From: a virus
Virus record (IMG/VR): IMGVR_UViG_3300035698_024397
Location: 1 to 42,809 of that record
DNA: 42,809 bases
Direction: 5' to 3' (one strand)
Shown here: positions 1 through 6,476 of the stretch, in pieces
Layout: each line of letters begins with the position of its first letter
Position numbering within the stretch: the stretch's first letter is position 1
Notes under the pieces: generated by a model
What the model saw: the letters and a program-made list of their open reading frames with translations, nothing else
The model's database searches: none
What the model was told of the DNA's origin: nothing
Made by a program: the position numbers and the translations under genes

Positions 1-389
1 ATGTGCACATCAATGTGGGGTCCAACACGATTTGCATCATGATAGACAATCACCATCTGGTAGTGGCCGGGGGTGTAGATCCACCCTCGACCACCAATAC
101 CATTGTATCTGAGTACATGATGATTACTTCGACGCACAACATGGTGCGCCTTGGTAACACGGCTCTTGATCGGCTTGAGCATAAACTTGATCGAGTGAGA
201 TGCCACTCGGTCCGCAACAACCTCATCAAGAGGCTTATGCTTAATAAGATTCTTTACAGCTGTCATTGCTGACATACTATACTTTACAATGGTTCCTGGC
301 CTACCCTTGATCAAGGTCCAATAGCCAGGAGTAAACGAAGTCCAGTAGGGACGAGCGTTGATCAGTTCAGATTCTATTGCGTGAAGCAT
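1..389 (-). CDS. Hypothetical protein, C-terminus cut off by window edge
   Basis: An open frame of about 129 codons runs on the minus strand to base 1 with no stop, so the gene is partial. The ATG at 389-387 has a GAAGGG SD-like sequence six bases upstream and lies just below the stop of the next gene (409), as in the rest of this tightly packed block. The visible protein is basic in the middle (K/R/H-rich) and then has a motif YNGIGGRGWIYTPGHY followed by MVIVYHD and GPHIDVH. The Gly-rich, Tyr/His-rich end suggests a small beta domain, but I do not recognise the family. The plus-strand frame over the same bases is a shadow. Confidence 0.6.
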   Translation of the reverse strand, partial: MLHAIESELINARPYWTSFTPGYWTLIKGRPGTIVKYSMSAMTAVKNLIKHKPLDEVVADRVASHSIKFMLKPIKSRVTKAHHVVRRSNHHVLRYNGIGGRGWIYTPGHYQMVIVYHDANRVGPHIDVH

Positions 390-408
390 CAAGTGCCCTT
401 CGGCAAGA

Positions 409-702
409 CTAGGCAGTGACGAAGTCTCCACGACGTTCGGCACGCCACGATGCTGAGCGAGCAAGGATCATGATTGCGATCACACTGATGATCGGGATAA
501 TCATGGTTGCTTCGATCCACATCGGGAGGGTGAGATAGAACGGGATTTCAGAGAGTAGTGCATTCACGCCTAGCGAAGACAGAATCAGAATGATTATGGC
601 TTCGGTATGGCGAAGACAGCCTTTGACGAAGTCAATGACCTTTTTTGTTGCCAACACCACTACGCGCTTAGAAAAGTCTTTTGCTTTCCTGAGATACTTC
701 AT
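409..702 (-). CDS. Small membrane protein, two TM segments
   Basis: 97 aa. A basic, amphipathic N-terminus (about residues 1-30) is followed by two hydrophobic stretches, about residues 34-52 (AIIILILSSLGVNALL) and 60-80 (LPMWIEATMIIPIISVIAIM), and then a charged Arg-rich tail. This predicts an inner-membrane protein with both ends in the cytoplasm. The start has AGAAAGG seven bases upstream. It is one of at least five small membrane proteins in this early block. Phage proteins of this kind can modify the host envelope or act in superinfection exclusion or lysis timing, but nothing in the sequence picks one role. Function unknown. Confidence 0.7.
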   Translation of the reverse strand: MKYLRKAKDFSKRVVVLATKKVIDFVKGCLRHTEAIIILILSSLGVNALLSEIPFYLTLPMWIEATMIIPIISVIAIMILARSASWRAERRGDFVTA

Positions 703-833
703 GTCCGACCTTTCTGTTTGTAGTTTATATCATTGATTCAAATAACTGTTTATTATTCGGGTTCGACTTCCTTGAACAACTCAGCCTTGAGTTCGATCAT
801 GTTGGATAAAAGCCGACATGATATTTGTTTTCG

Positions 834-996
834 TCAATGGCGCTCATCTTCGATGTCAGCGACAAGAGATGAGGCTGCTCGATAAAGCTTGGTGTAATTC
901 TCTTGCAGTCTAACTATCTTGATTGACAAGTAATACCAAGTAATACACGATCCCGCAAAGGATCATGATTGCAATCAGCTCAAGTACAACGAGCAT
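834..996 (-). pseudogene. Small TM + coiled-coil gene, frameshifted by a 10-bp tandem duplication
   Basis: The ATG at 996 has AAGGA nine bases upstream and opens a hydrophobic peptide (MLVVLELIAIMILCGIVYYL) that now stops at 910-912 after 28 aa. Bases 927-936 and 937-946 are a perfect tandem copy of CAAGTAATAC. Removing one copy restores a 50-codon frame to the TGA at 834-836: a TM helix followed by SIKIVRLQENYTKLYRAASS and an acidic end. The architecture (N-terminal TM, short charged helix) matches the intact neighbour at 1878-2084. I read this as a gene broken recently by slippage, or a phase-variable gene. The 28-aa truncated peptide may still be made. A sequencing or assembly error is the main alternative. 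Confidence 0.6.
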
Positions 997-1047
997 AGTG
1001 ATTCCTTTTTTTTGTGAGTAAAAACGAGTACTATATATTACCACGTT

Positions 1048-1128
1048 TTAGCGAACTGTGTGCGCCCACTTATCCGGCTTAACGCACAAGCTGACAGTAT
1101 AGAAATACTGACCGGTCCAGGCCTTCAT
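1048..1128 (-). CDS. Possible 26-aa peptide
   Basis: A short open frame starting MKAWTGQYFYTVSL and ending TAA. It has no convincing SD (only a purine-rich CGAATCTGA before the ATG). It fits the spacing of the minus-strand block, and nothing else fills this stretch. Low confidence; it could be chance. Confidence 0.25.
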   Translation of the reverse strand: MKAWTGQYFYTVSLCVKPDKWAHTVR

Positions 1129-1450
1129 TCAGATTCGACATGCATATAGAAGGACATTGGGGTAAATCATGCTATGTCTAGAACAGTTTATAAATGTCAT
1201 GTTCAGGAGCTATTAACCATTAAGTAAAGACTTGTATGGGGCAGGGGGTGAACAGCTCCCCTACCCGTTAGGAACACGTAGTTTCCACCGATACAATACT
1301 AAAATCGGCCTTTCACTACTGGCTAGGTAGTGTAGAATGTTAGTAATCTCACGTTATGCCGCCAGGCTACCGTATACATGAAGTGCATAGGGCGGAGATC
1401 GTTGACAATTTTCACCCCCCGGGGGACAAGCCCCCGGAGACGCTCGCAGC
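1129..1450. other. Gene-free stretch with two GC-rich hairpins
   Basis: No gene is visible on either strand. Two inverted repeats stand out. At 1239-1266, GGG-CA-GGGG pairs with CCCC-TA-CCC around a ten-base loop. At 1419-1437 there is a perfect CCGGGGG / CCCCCGG hairpin with a five-base loop, directly after the stop of the 1451-1843 gene. The second is listed separately as a terminator candidate. A structured RNA here is possible but unsupported. Confidence 0.4.
1419..1437 (-). terminator. Perfect 7-bp GC hairpin after the 1451-1843 gene
   Basis: CCGGGGG and CCCCCGG flank a five-base loop immediately downstream of the stop codon of the minus-strand gene. No U-tract follows, so this is a stabilising or transcript-end hairpin rather than a classical Rho-independent terminator. 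Confidence 0.4.
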
Positions 1451-1843
1451 CTAAGTAGGTTTTACATCGCTGCGACGATGTGATCTAGAACTGCATGATT
1501 TCTGGATCAAGTTGACCATTGAGAGAGGAGCACGAGTCTCTTCTCGGATGATGGCCAGCTTCAGGACTTCTTCGACGTCCTCAAGTGTGGTGCCATTGGC
1601 ATCATTGAAATGGGGGATATTACGAAATCCCTTTTCTTCAACGACATCACGAACCCGTTTCATGGCTTCGAACTGAGGCTTGGTGACACTCACAAGGCCA
1701 GGCTGACCATTGCAGATCGCACCCTCAATGCAAAGCGCGTAACCATTGTCAGCGGTCCCCCGCCAATCACCCTTGCCCCAACGCGCCTGAAGGCGCTTCA
1801 GAGCAGTGCGGAGAACCTTCACTGGAGTTTTTGCTTGCGACAT
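1451..1843 (-). CDS. DUF6197-like small protein
   Basis: 130 aa. The centre carries ALCIEGAICNG, and later IPHFNDANGTTLEDVEEVLKLAI. A small-residue C-I-x-G-A turn followed by a F-N-D-x-x-G-x-T-x-x-D-V helix is the pattern I associate with the DUF6197 family of actinobacteria and their phages, whose function is unknown. The start has AAAGGA before an AATTATATC spacer, the same leader seen at 7220. The C-terminus is Ser/Arg-rich. The family assignment is from memory of the motif and was not tested by a search. Confidence 0.6.
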   Translation of the reverse strand: MSQAKTPVKVLRTALKRLQARWGKGDWRGTADNGYALCIEGAICNGQPGLVSVTKPQFEAMKRVRDVVEEKGFRNIPHFNDANGTTLEDVEEVLKLAIIREETRAPLSMVNLIQKSCSSRSHRRSDVKPT

Positions 1844-1877
1844 GATATAATTCCTTTCATCAGTTTTTGCGGTTAGA

Positions 1878-2084
1878 TCATATGGGATTCTGTTTCATGA
1901 AGTGTTCGAGAGCCAAAAGAGGTATATGAACATCTTTTTTAGGATCTTCGATTGCTACCATGAGTGTTTTGGACAGTATCATCAATTCGCCATACTTGAC
2001 CTGGTTGTCAAGTATCCTAGAATAGATTCGCAGCCCAATTATTGCAGCAATCATGACCGTCCACAAGATAATGAAGAAGATCAT
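1878..2084 (-). CDS. Small membrane protein with cytoplasmic helix
   Basis: 68 aa. One N-terminal TM segment (FFIILWTVMIAAIIGLRIY, residues 2-21) is followed by a charged helix of about 45 residues. The start overlaps the stop of the 32-aa gene at 2081 by four bases (ATGA), so translation is probably coupled. The layout is the same as the broken gene at 834-996, which suggests a small family of single-pass proteins in this block. Function unknown; single-pass peptides with a charged tail may bind a host membrane enzyme. Confidence 0.65.
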   Translation of the reverse strand: MIFFIILWTVMIAAIIGLRIYSRILDNQVKYGELMILSKTLMVAIEDPKKDVHIPLLALEHFMKQNPI

Positions 2085-2179
2085 GATACATTGTTCAGTT
2101 CCTTCTTCTCGATGCGTCTGAGGTTGCAGTAAGCAACGGCGGCGAAACCGAGAAGAATCCTAGTAGTTATGCTAATCAC
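2081..2179 (-). CDS. 32-aa membrane peptide, GTG start, coupled on both sides
   Basis: GTG start at 2179 with GGAG seven bases upstream. The start overlaps the macro-domain stop as GTGA, and its own TGA overlaps the next ATG as ATGA. The peptide has a short hydrophobic stretch (ILLGFAAVAYC) and a charged tail (RRIEKKELNN). The double four-base overlap and good SD are what make this short frame believable. Function unknown. Confidence 0.6.
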   Translation of the reverse strand: MISITTRILLGFAAVAYCNLRRIEKKELNNVS

Positions 2180-2634
2180 TCTGATGCTCCTTTGTTGGAA
2201 GGGAAAGTTACGATTATTATATCCTCAATGCCTTCGAGTAGCGGTTCGAGAACGGGCTTCACTTCGGTTTCCCAATCACGATTGCCGTTCCCACAACCGG
2301 GGCGAGGGACAAGCACTCGACCGAGGTTGTGTTTTTCGTGATAGCCGATCAGCTCTTTCATCGAAGTTTTGATGAGTTCGAGGTCAGCTTTGTCAGACCA
2401 GTGATGCTTGACGGGGAAGGTAATCAGATTATGCCGTGTGACAGCGTGCACCCGATTGCCTTCTTCGGCAATGCGCTTGCCGAGATAGAGATTGATACCG
2501 GGATACGTGGTTGCAGCCTGCTTGGCGCAACCACGTCCCATTACTAGAGCGCCGTCCTTGCGGACGGCACCGTTGGTAGTGATACAGCGCCAATCGGCTT
2601 CAAGATCCCAAAGGTTTCCTTCGATTTCTTGCAT
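2176..2634 (-). CDS. Macro domain protein (ADP-ribose binding/hydrolysis)
   Basis: 152 aa, the length of a single macro domain. It shows the expected blocks in order: an N-terminal TTNGAVRKDGALVMGRG loop (the ADP-ribose-binding Asn/Gly segment, about residues 19-35), a middle FPVKHHWSDKADLELI segment (about 73-88), and VPRPGCGNGNRDWETEVKPVL near the C-terminus (about 109-129), the phosphate-binding Gly-rich loop. Macro domains bind ADP-ribose, and some remove it from proteins or process ADP-ribose 1''-phosphate. In a phage it could counter NAD- or ADP-ribose-based defence or handle tRNA-splicing by-products. It is first of a coupled trio with the two membrane genes at 2081 and 1878. Confidence 0.8.
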   Translation of the reverse strand: MQEIEGNLWDLEADWRCITTNGAVRKDGALVMGRGCAKQAATTYPGINLYLGKRIAEEGNRVHAVTRHNLITFPVKHHWSDKADLELIKTSMKELIGYHEKHNLGRVLVPRPGCGNGNRDWETEVKPVLEPLLEGIEDIIIVTFPSNKGASE

Positions 2635-2696
2635 GTTAATGCCTAACTGTGAGAGGGGAGGTGGTCAGTTTTGAATCATGACCAGGATTGGTAACA

Positions 2697-3020
2697 CTAG
2701 GGAATACGAGAAGCGTCAGCCTCTCTCTTTTCGGCACGTAGGGACATGTGGTGGTCCCAATAGACCTTGGTCCTGGCAATCTCCTTGTCGGTGCGAGCAC
2801 CGAAGCCATCCAAGAAGCCGTCGAACTTGTCACCGAAGTTGACTTCGACCTTGTACGTGTCAGCAGATGTCTTGACAGTTGTGACGGTCTCGCGAGCAGT
2901 CTTGACTCGACGAGGTACGGTGGGGATGGCAGAGATGAGATTGCGGGTACGCCGTAAGGGAGTCCAGTGAACGGACGATGTGGAATTGCCGTGATTGTGG
3001 ATTTCGAAATTGAGATACAT
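2697..3020 (-). CDS. Hypothetical protein
   Basis: 107 aa if translation starts at the ATG at 3020, which has AGAAAG seven bases upstream as for other genes in this block. A longer start at 3050 lacks an SD. The N-terminus reads MYLNFEIHNHGN. The middle is basic (RRTRNL, PRRVKTARETV), then comes VEVNFGDKFDGFLDGFGAR, and a charged tail with HH and repeated R/K. No family recognised. It may be a small nucleic-acid-binding or host-takeover protein, but this is only a guess from the positive charge. Confidence 0.55.
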   Translation of the reverse strand: MYLNFEIHNHGNSTSSVHWTPLRRTRNLISAIPTVPRRVKTARETVTTVKTSADTYKVEVNFGDKFDGFLDGFGARTDKEIARTKVYWDHHMSLRAEKREADASRIP

Positions 3021-3124
3021 GATGTAACTTTCTGTTAGGGTCAATTGCATAAGAGAAGTGGTCCCGCCACTACCAAGTGTTTTTTACTACTACTGATGCA
3101 TCAGTAATAAACCAGGTATACCAA

Positions 3125-3565
3125 CTATCGATAGGCTTGGATGGGGTGGAAGATGCAGAAGATAACATGCTTCACACTTGCAACGAAGCGATTGATGCGC
3201 ATACGAGTTTCGTTGTACGCATCGCGCACGGAGATGAAGACAAGCTTCATGTGCGCAATGAACTCTCTGATACTTTTGATCGAGAGTAGGATGCCATTAT
3301 AAATGGCAACGCAGAGTTCCATCAGGCGGAACTTATAGATAACCGCGGTAATGAGAGTACCGAGGATGGCTCCGCCCATGGCAATGGTGCCCGCTGCCCC
3401 AAACAGTCCAGAAATCAGAACTGATAGGGCAATCGAGAATGCAATGCCAGCAAGCCCACCAAAGTTGGTGGTAGTAATGAAACGATAGAGAGGCTTCACT
3501 TTCCATACAATCGAGAGTTCGAATGCAGAGACAGTGAAAGCAAATAGCACAATGGCAGTAACCAT
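3125..3565 (-). CDS. Membrane protein, three to four TM segments
   Basis: 146 aa from the ATG at 3565, which has AGGA six bases upstream; an in-frame TTG two codons earlier is less likely. TM segments are predicted at about residues 2-20, 36-55 and 57-78 (rich in Gly/Ala: LFGAAGTIAMGGAILGTLI), with a further weakly hydrophobic stretch at 85-100. The C-terminal half is a basic amphipathic helix. The Gly-zipper-like middle resembles channel-forming segments, but length and charge do not match a known holin. Function unknown. Confidence 0.65.
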   Translation of the reverse strand: MVTAIVLFAFTVSAFELSIVWKVKPLYRFITTTNFGGLAGIAFSIALSVLISGLFGAAGTIAMGGAILGTLITAVIYKFRLMELCVAIYNGILLSIKSIREFIAHMKLVFISVRDAYNETRMRINRFVASVKHVIFCIFHPIQAYR

Positions 3566-3584
3566 GAACAATCCTATCTGTAGA

Positions 3585-3610
3585 GGGAGGGGAGGGGGGT
3601 GAGAGAGGGG
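3585..3610 (+). other. G-quadruplex-type G-run cluster
   Basis: On the plus strand four runs of three or more G (3585-3587, 3589-3592, 3594-3599, 3607-3610) are separated by loops of 1, 1 and 7 bases, which meets the usual G4 pattern. It lies between SSB and the membrane gene. The minus-strand transcript would carry the C-rich side. Confidence 0.4.
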
Positions 3611-3643
3611 AGCAGTTTTACGACATGCTCCAGGTCGTGATGG

Positions 3644-4195
3644 CTAGAAGGGCTCTTCTTCGCCTTCGGGCAGTTCGTTCACCGTGGAGGTGACGGCCGA
3701 AGCCATCTCCTCTTCGGAGAAGTCCACGTTCTCGGGCTCATCGGAGCTTTCGTCGGTGGCGGGAAGCTGCTCGGTGTTGCCAGCATCCTCGATGTTGGTG
3801 ACGACGCGAGCGCCACCAGTGGCCTGACCCTTGAACAGGGCCGGGCAAGCCGGTCCCTTCGGGTTGGCGGGACGAGCACCAAAGGTGAAGTCCGAAACGG
3901 CAACGGTCTTGACCGCACGACCGGGGCTACCGGCGTACTGACCATTGCGGATGGTGTAATCCTGGATGTCCAGATCACCAGCGAAGCTGACGACCTGACC
4001 GATCAGGAGGTGCTGAGCAGCAGCCACGGCACGAGCGTTCCAGAGAACGACCGTGATGAAGGTGGTCTTGCTACCGGTGCGACCGGTGTCGCAGGCGACG
4101 GGGACTTCGGCCTTGACGGCCTTCTGCCCATCGATGGTGAGTTCGACGAGATCGAACTCCGAGGCCACGCGGCCCATTCCGATGTTCTTCAACAT
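3644..4195 (-). CDS. ssb: Single-stranded DNA-binding protein
   Basis: 183 aa. The first 110 residues fit an OB-fold SSB: GMGRVASEFDLVEL, then KTTFITVVLWNARAVAAAQHLLIGQVVSFAGDLDI, the usual position of 'W-x-A-E..-L-KG..V-V-G-L'. A low-complexity acidic linker follows and the protein ends in PEGEEEPF, an acidic tip with a final Pro-Phe as in bacterial SSB, which docks partner proteins. It coats replicating phage ssDNA and probably works with the phage RecA encoded at 15.7 kb. A good -35/-10 promoter lies about 180 bases upstream on the same strand. Confidence 0.85.
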   Translation of the reverse strand: MLKNIGMGRVASEFDLVELTIDGQKAVKAEVPVACDTGRTGSKTTFITVVLWNARAVAAAQHLLIGQVVSFAGDLDIQDYTIRNGQYAGSPGRAVKTVAVSDFTFGARPANPKGPACPALFKGQATGGARVVTNIEDAGNTEQLPATDESSDEPENVDFSEEEMASAVTSTVNELPEGEEEPF

Positions 4196-4371
4196 GATAT
4201 CATCACTTTCATAATTTCATCAAATAGATGCAGGAACTTTTCCCGCACACTTTTCTGGTGGTTCGCGCCGATGGTCGACGCGACAACCCCTTGTATATAC
4301 CTATATAAGATTAACTATAGGTAAAGGATTATTATCCAAAGGAATTGTTATTTTAACTGATATACAGTTAC

Positions 4372-4400
4372 ATTATATATATTTGTGTAGGTTTACACAA
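4372..4400 (-). promoter_or_regulatory. Sigma70-type promoter for ssb
   Basis: On the minus strand TTGTGT (4400-4395) and TATAAT (4377-4372) are separated by exactly 17 bases. The transcript would have a long leader of about 170 bases before the ssb ATG. That leader carries the CAGAAAAGT element at 4245-4258. Confidence 0.6.
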
Positions 4401-4423
4401 GGTTACATATGTAGGAATGTATA

Positions 4424-4633
4424 TCAGAATGAAGTGTTGTCAGCAGCAGCATCGGCTCTTTGCTTTGCTCCGCCGTTTGCTGTGTTCCAACACGGTTTGC
4501 ACATCCACAACACCCCAGAGGGGATCTCTTCGGTGGGACCGAGGATGACTTTTTCCGAGGTTGGGAACTCCCCTTCGCATGCATCGCACACGAAGGGAGC
4601 AGCCATGATTCGGTTGTAGGTTTCAGCATCCAT
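4424..4633 (-). CDS. Small zinc-finger protein
   Basis: 69 aa. Two CxxC pairs, CDAC (about residues 16-19) and CKPC (about 45-48), are spaced as in a zinc ribbon. The gene overlaps the end of the 46-aa gene upstream by eleven bases and has only a weak SD, so it is probably translated by coupling. The C-terminus is polar and Ala-rich. It may bind DNA, RNA or a protein partner; no target is visible. Confidence 0.6.
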   Translation of the reverse strand: MDAETYNRIMAAPFVCDACEGEFPTSEKVILGPTEEIPSGVLWMCKPCWNTANGGAKQRADAAADNTSF

Positions 4634-4763
4634 GATTTTTTTTCACGAAGGAGTAAGGGACGTTGTCGCAACGATGTGCTACGACAAAGTAGTGCCCTGA
4701 AAACAACGGCAAGAAGCTGTTGCAGTTCGGGCACCTGAAGAAATGCTTGATGGATCTGAGCAT
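4623..4763 (-). CDS. 46-aa protein with a CPNC knuckle
   Basis: ATG at 4763 with AAAGG eight bases upstream, the same AAAGGTAA leader used by the Fic gene. The peptide has one CPNC pair (residues 11-14), then a hydrophobic stretch and a second Cys after VVAHR. Two further ligands could complete a zinc site (H30/C32). It overlaps the next gene by eleven bases. Identified by its SD and overlap; function unknown. Confidence 0.5.
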   Translation of the reverse strand: MLRSIKHFFRCPNCNSFLPLFSGHYFVVAHRCDNVPYSFVKKNHGC

Positions 4764-4774
4764 TGGTTTACCTT

Positions 4775-5284
4775 TCAGTTGTATAACCAGTGGGGTAGGG
4801 AGACGGGGGTGTCAAATGACCCCATGGCTTCGTTGTAGAGCAGAGAAGCCAGGCGTCCATTGCCGTCGGTGAATGGGTGAATGTCGAGAAGCCAGCGAAT
4901 GACATCGCTGACATCACGACGATGCTCACGAAGAGAGCCCATGTCGTATGGCTCGATGGTATCTCGGTTGTGAGCAATGAGATTGTAGTTGTTGATCCAG
5001 CGGATCATGGTGTGTGTTACTTCATTGTGGTTGAGGGCGTGGCCTCCACTCTTGAAGTAAACAGGGGTATCGCGGTACCTGGTGACATCTTCGTTGAGGC
5101 AGCAGATGAGCTGCAATGCCTTGAAGATGATCTCGTGGGTGAGAATGCCTTGCCCGCGAATTGAAAGAAGATGATATGCTTGTACCATACCATCTACATT
5201 TAGAGGACCATCACCTTGAATGTGGACTTCTCGCGCGCAATAAGTCACTACATCACGGTGGATGAAGTCCATTTGGGAAGTCAT
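4775..5284 (-). CDS. Fic/Doc-family protein (putative AMP- or phosphotransferase)
   Basis: 169 aa. It carries the Fic active-site loop HPFTDGNGR at residues 136-144, with the catalytic His136 and the anion-binding GNGR. The usual last Arg of HPFx(D/E)GNGRxxR is replaced by Ser147 (GNGRLAS). Fic proteins transfer AMP or another phosphate-containing group from a nucleotide to a protein hydroxyl; Doc-type members phosphorylate EF-Tu. No inhibitory S/TxxxE(G/N) helix and no antitoxin partner gene is visible. The start has AAAGG nine bases upstream. A likely role is to modify a host target during takeover. Catalytic competence is uncertain because of the Arg to Ser change. Confidence 0.8.
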   Translation of the reverse strand: MTSQMDFIHRDVVTYCAREVHIQGDGPLNVDGMVQAYHLLSIRGQGILTHEIIFKALQLICCLNEDVTRYRDTPVYFKSGGHALNHNEVTHTMIRWINNYNLIAHNRDTIEPYDMGSLREHRRDVSDVIRWLLDIHPFTDGNGRLASLLYNEAMGSFDTPVSLPHWLYN

Positions 5285-5482
5285 GATATTACCTTTCAGT
5301 GATAGAGGAGAAGGGTTCAGCTTCTTTCATATATCGCAAGGGGAACTGGTGAAGATGAGAATTCGAGAAGTCGCCTCGCCCCCCAATCAATTCAATCATT
5401 ACTTATGCTAAAGAATAATAATAAGGAGAAGAAGGAGAAAGACTATAAGGCCCTACGTACTTTTCTGTCGGAAGAAAAGAAG

Positions 5483-5589
5483 ACGTTTTCATCCGAACAC
5501 GTTTTCATCTGAACACGTTTTCTATGTGTCACTTCATTTCTATGAAAGCCTTTGACGAAGTGACGTTTTCTATGTGTTTTCTATGTGTC
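5483..5589. repeat. Iteron-like 16-bp repeats beside parS
   Basis: Three 16-bp units run head to tail at 5483-5498, 5499-5514 and 5515-5530. The first two are ACGTTTTCATCYGAAC and the third is ACGTTTTCTATGTGTC. A fourth unit (ACGTTTTCTATGTGTT) is at 5563-5578, followed by a partial TTTTCTATGTGTC. Between them GTCACTTC (5528-5535) and GAAGTGAC (5557-5564) form a perfect 8-bp inverted repeat. The 371-base gap has no gene. Repeats of this kind bind replication or partition proteins, or repressors; the adjacent parS favours a centromere or origin role. Confidence 0.65.
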
Positions 5590-5606
5590 TCCCCCCTCAA
5601 CAAGAA

Positions 5607-5622
5607 TGTTTCACGTGAAACA
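5607..5622. promoter_or_regulatory. Perfect parS site (ParB-binding palindrome)
   Basis: TGTTTCACGTGAAACA, a perfect 16-bp palindrome. It is identical to the parS sequence bound by chromosomal ParB in actinobacteria and differs by one base from the Bacillus subtilis form. A 16-bp exact match by chance in 43 kb is very unlikely. It lies in a gene-free stretch next to iteron-like repeats, not inside a coding region. No parA or parB is visible in the window. Confidence 0.75.
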
Positions 5623-5655
5623 ATATCGGTACACATTGCTTAAGAACCCTTTATT

Positions 5656-5832
5656 CTATTGGGAATACAGGTTCTGGACGGACTGTAGTGCACAGTTATT
5701 ACGGTGTCCTATACCGTCACATACTGGGCATGTTTCTTCCACTTCTTGATCAGTGGTGCGGCCCACCAATGTGATCTTTCCGGTATCTTTAGCGAGATGC
5801 CAGATACGGTTGTCGGTTCCGTAGATCTCCAT
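5656..5832 (-). CDS. 58-aa zinc-knuckle protein
   Basis: Starting at the ATG at 5832 (AAAGGA seven bases upstream) the protein begins MEIYGTDNRIWHLAKDTGKITLVG, a small beta-hairpin-like stretch. It then has CPVCDGIGHRNNC, a compact Cys-Cys-His-Cys arrangement that could hold zinc. An in-frame ATG seven codons upstream overlaps the SD and is less likely. Small CPVC-containing proteins are common in actinophages, but their role is unknown. Confidence 0.6.
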   Translation of the reverse strand: MEIYGTDNRIWHLAKDTGKITLVGRTTDQEVEETCPVCDGIGHRNNCALQSVQNLYSQ

Positions 5833-5899
5833 TGTAGTCCTTTCATTACTCACGGAGAGTGAGATTATGGGTGAAGTTGTATCGAAATCCCCGGGGAAA

Positions 5900-5931
5900 C
5901 AAAACTTGTAACCCTGAATAAGGGAGTTTTG
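5900..5931 (-). terminator. Hairpin between the 5950 and 5832 genes
   Basis: CAAAACT (5900-5906) pairs with AGTTTTG (5925-5931), and CCCT (5912-5915) with AGGG (5921-5924), with a five-base bulge on one side. On the minus strand the stem is followed by TTTCCCC, a weak T-tract. It probably ends transcripts of the 50-aa membrane gene. Confidence 0.5.
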
Positions 5932-5949
5932 TAGACGGAGAGTGGTATT

Positions 5950-6102
5950 CTAACGAAGAAGTGCTCCAGTGAACACATTCCAGATAATGTTCACGCACAT
6001 GAAGGTAACGATGGCAACGAGAGCCGTTGCTGCAACCGAAGCTGTTTTGCCCATCATGATGATGACGGCCAGAATGGTAGCCAAGAAGGCAATCGGATTC
6101 AT
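5950..6102 (-). CDS. 50-aa membrane protein
   Basis: The ATG at 6102 has AAAGGA eight bases upstream; the longer frame upstream has no SD. The protein is almost wholly hydrophobic, with two TM helices (about residues 4-20 and 24-45) and short ends. This size and shape suits a small holin-like or ion-channel-like protein, but no lysis genes are adjacent. A role in lysis is therefore only a possibility. Its leader contains a CAGAAAAGT element and an AGTGC-GCAA-GCACT hairpin. Confidence 0.6.
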   Translation of the reverse strand: MNPIAFLATILAVIIMMGKTASVAATALVAIVTFMCVNIIWNVFTGALLR

Positions 6103-6476
6103 AACACGTTCCTTTCGTTTAGTGCTTGCGCACTTTTCTGTATGCCCTCGCTGACGCTCGGGCGGTGGTTTAGAATAGGGCTCGCTGCGCTCGCCCACAA
6201 ATCAATCATTAATAATTCTCTTAAGAAAGTCTATAGACACCATAAGAGTAAGGAGGATGGAAACCTCTTATGATGCCTATACACTCTCCACCAGAGAGCG
6301 GGGGTAGAGCGGGGGTTAGGGGTTGCCCTTTCCGCACACTTTTCTGGTAGTTCGCACCGATGTTGGTCGGGCACCGACGTCGAGGCCCAGCGTAAGCGTC
6401 TTGGGGCCGGGTTTAGAATCACGTCATCCAGGACTGAACACGACATCAGCAAAACAGAACCTTTTTGTTATGATCA
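6103..6476. other. Gene-free leader with repeated CRYACTTTTCTG element
   Basis: I see no convincing gene here. The stretch holds two copies of CRYACTTTTCTG (about 6130-6141 and 6334-6345), GC-rich imperfect hairpins at about 6144-6163 and 6178-6196 (GCCCTCGC...GCTCGGGC and GGGCTCGC...GCTCGCCC), and G-rich simple sequence near 6298-6320. The copy at 6334 shares more than 25 near-identical bases with the ssb leader near 4243. It probably acts as a long 5' leader for minus-strand genes. Confidence 0.45.

Noticed and set aside
4393-4734. 113-codon minus-strand frame
   Set aside because: Shadow of the two small zinc-finger genes, which have matching overlaps and an SD.
5483-5589. Short CRISPR array
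   Set aside because: 16-bp units are contiguous, with no spacers of constant length and no cas gene.
6231-6452. 73-codon minus-strand frame in the gap
   Set aside because: No SD, odd Pro/Arg/Cys composition, and it spans the repeated CRYACTTTTCTG leader element.
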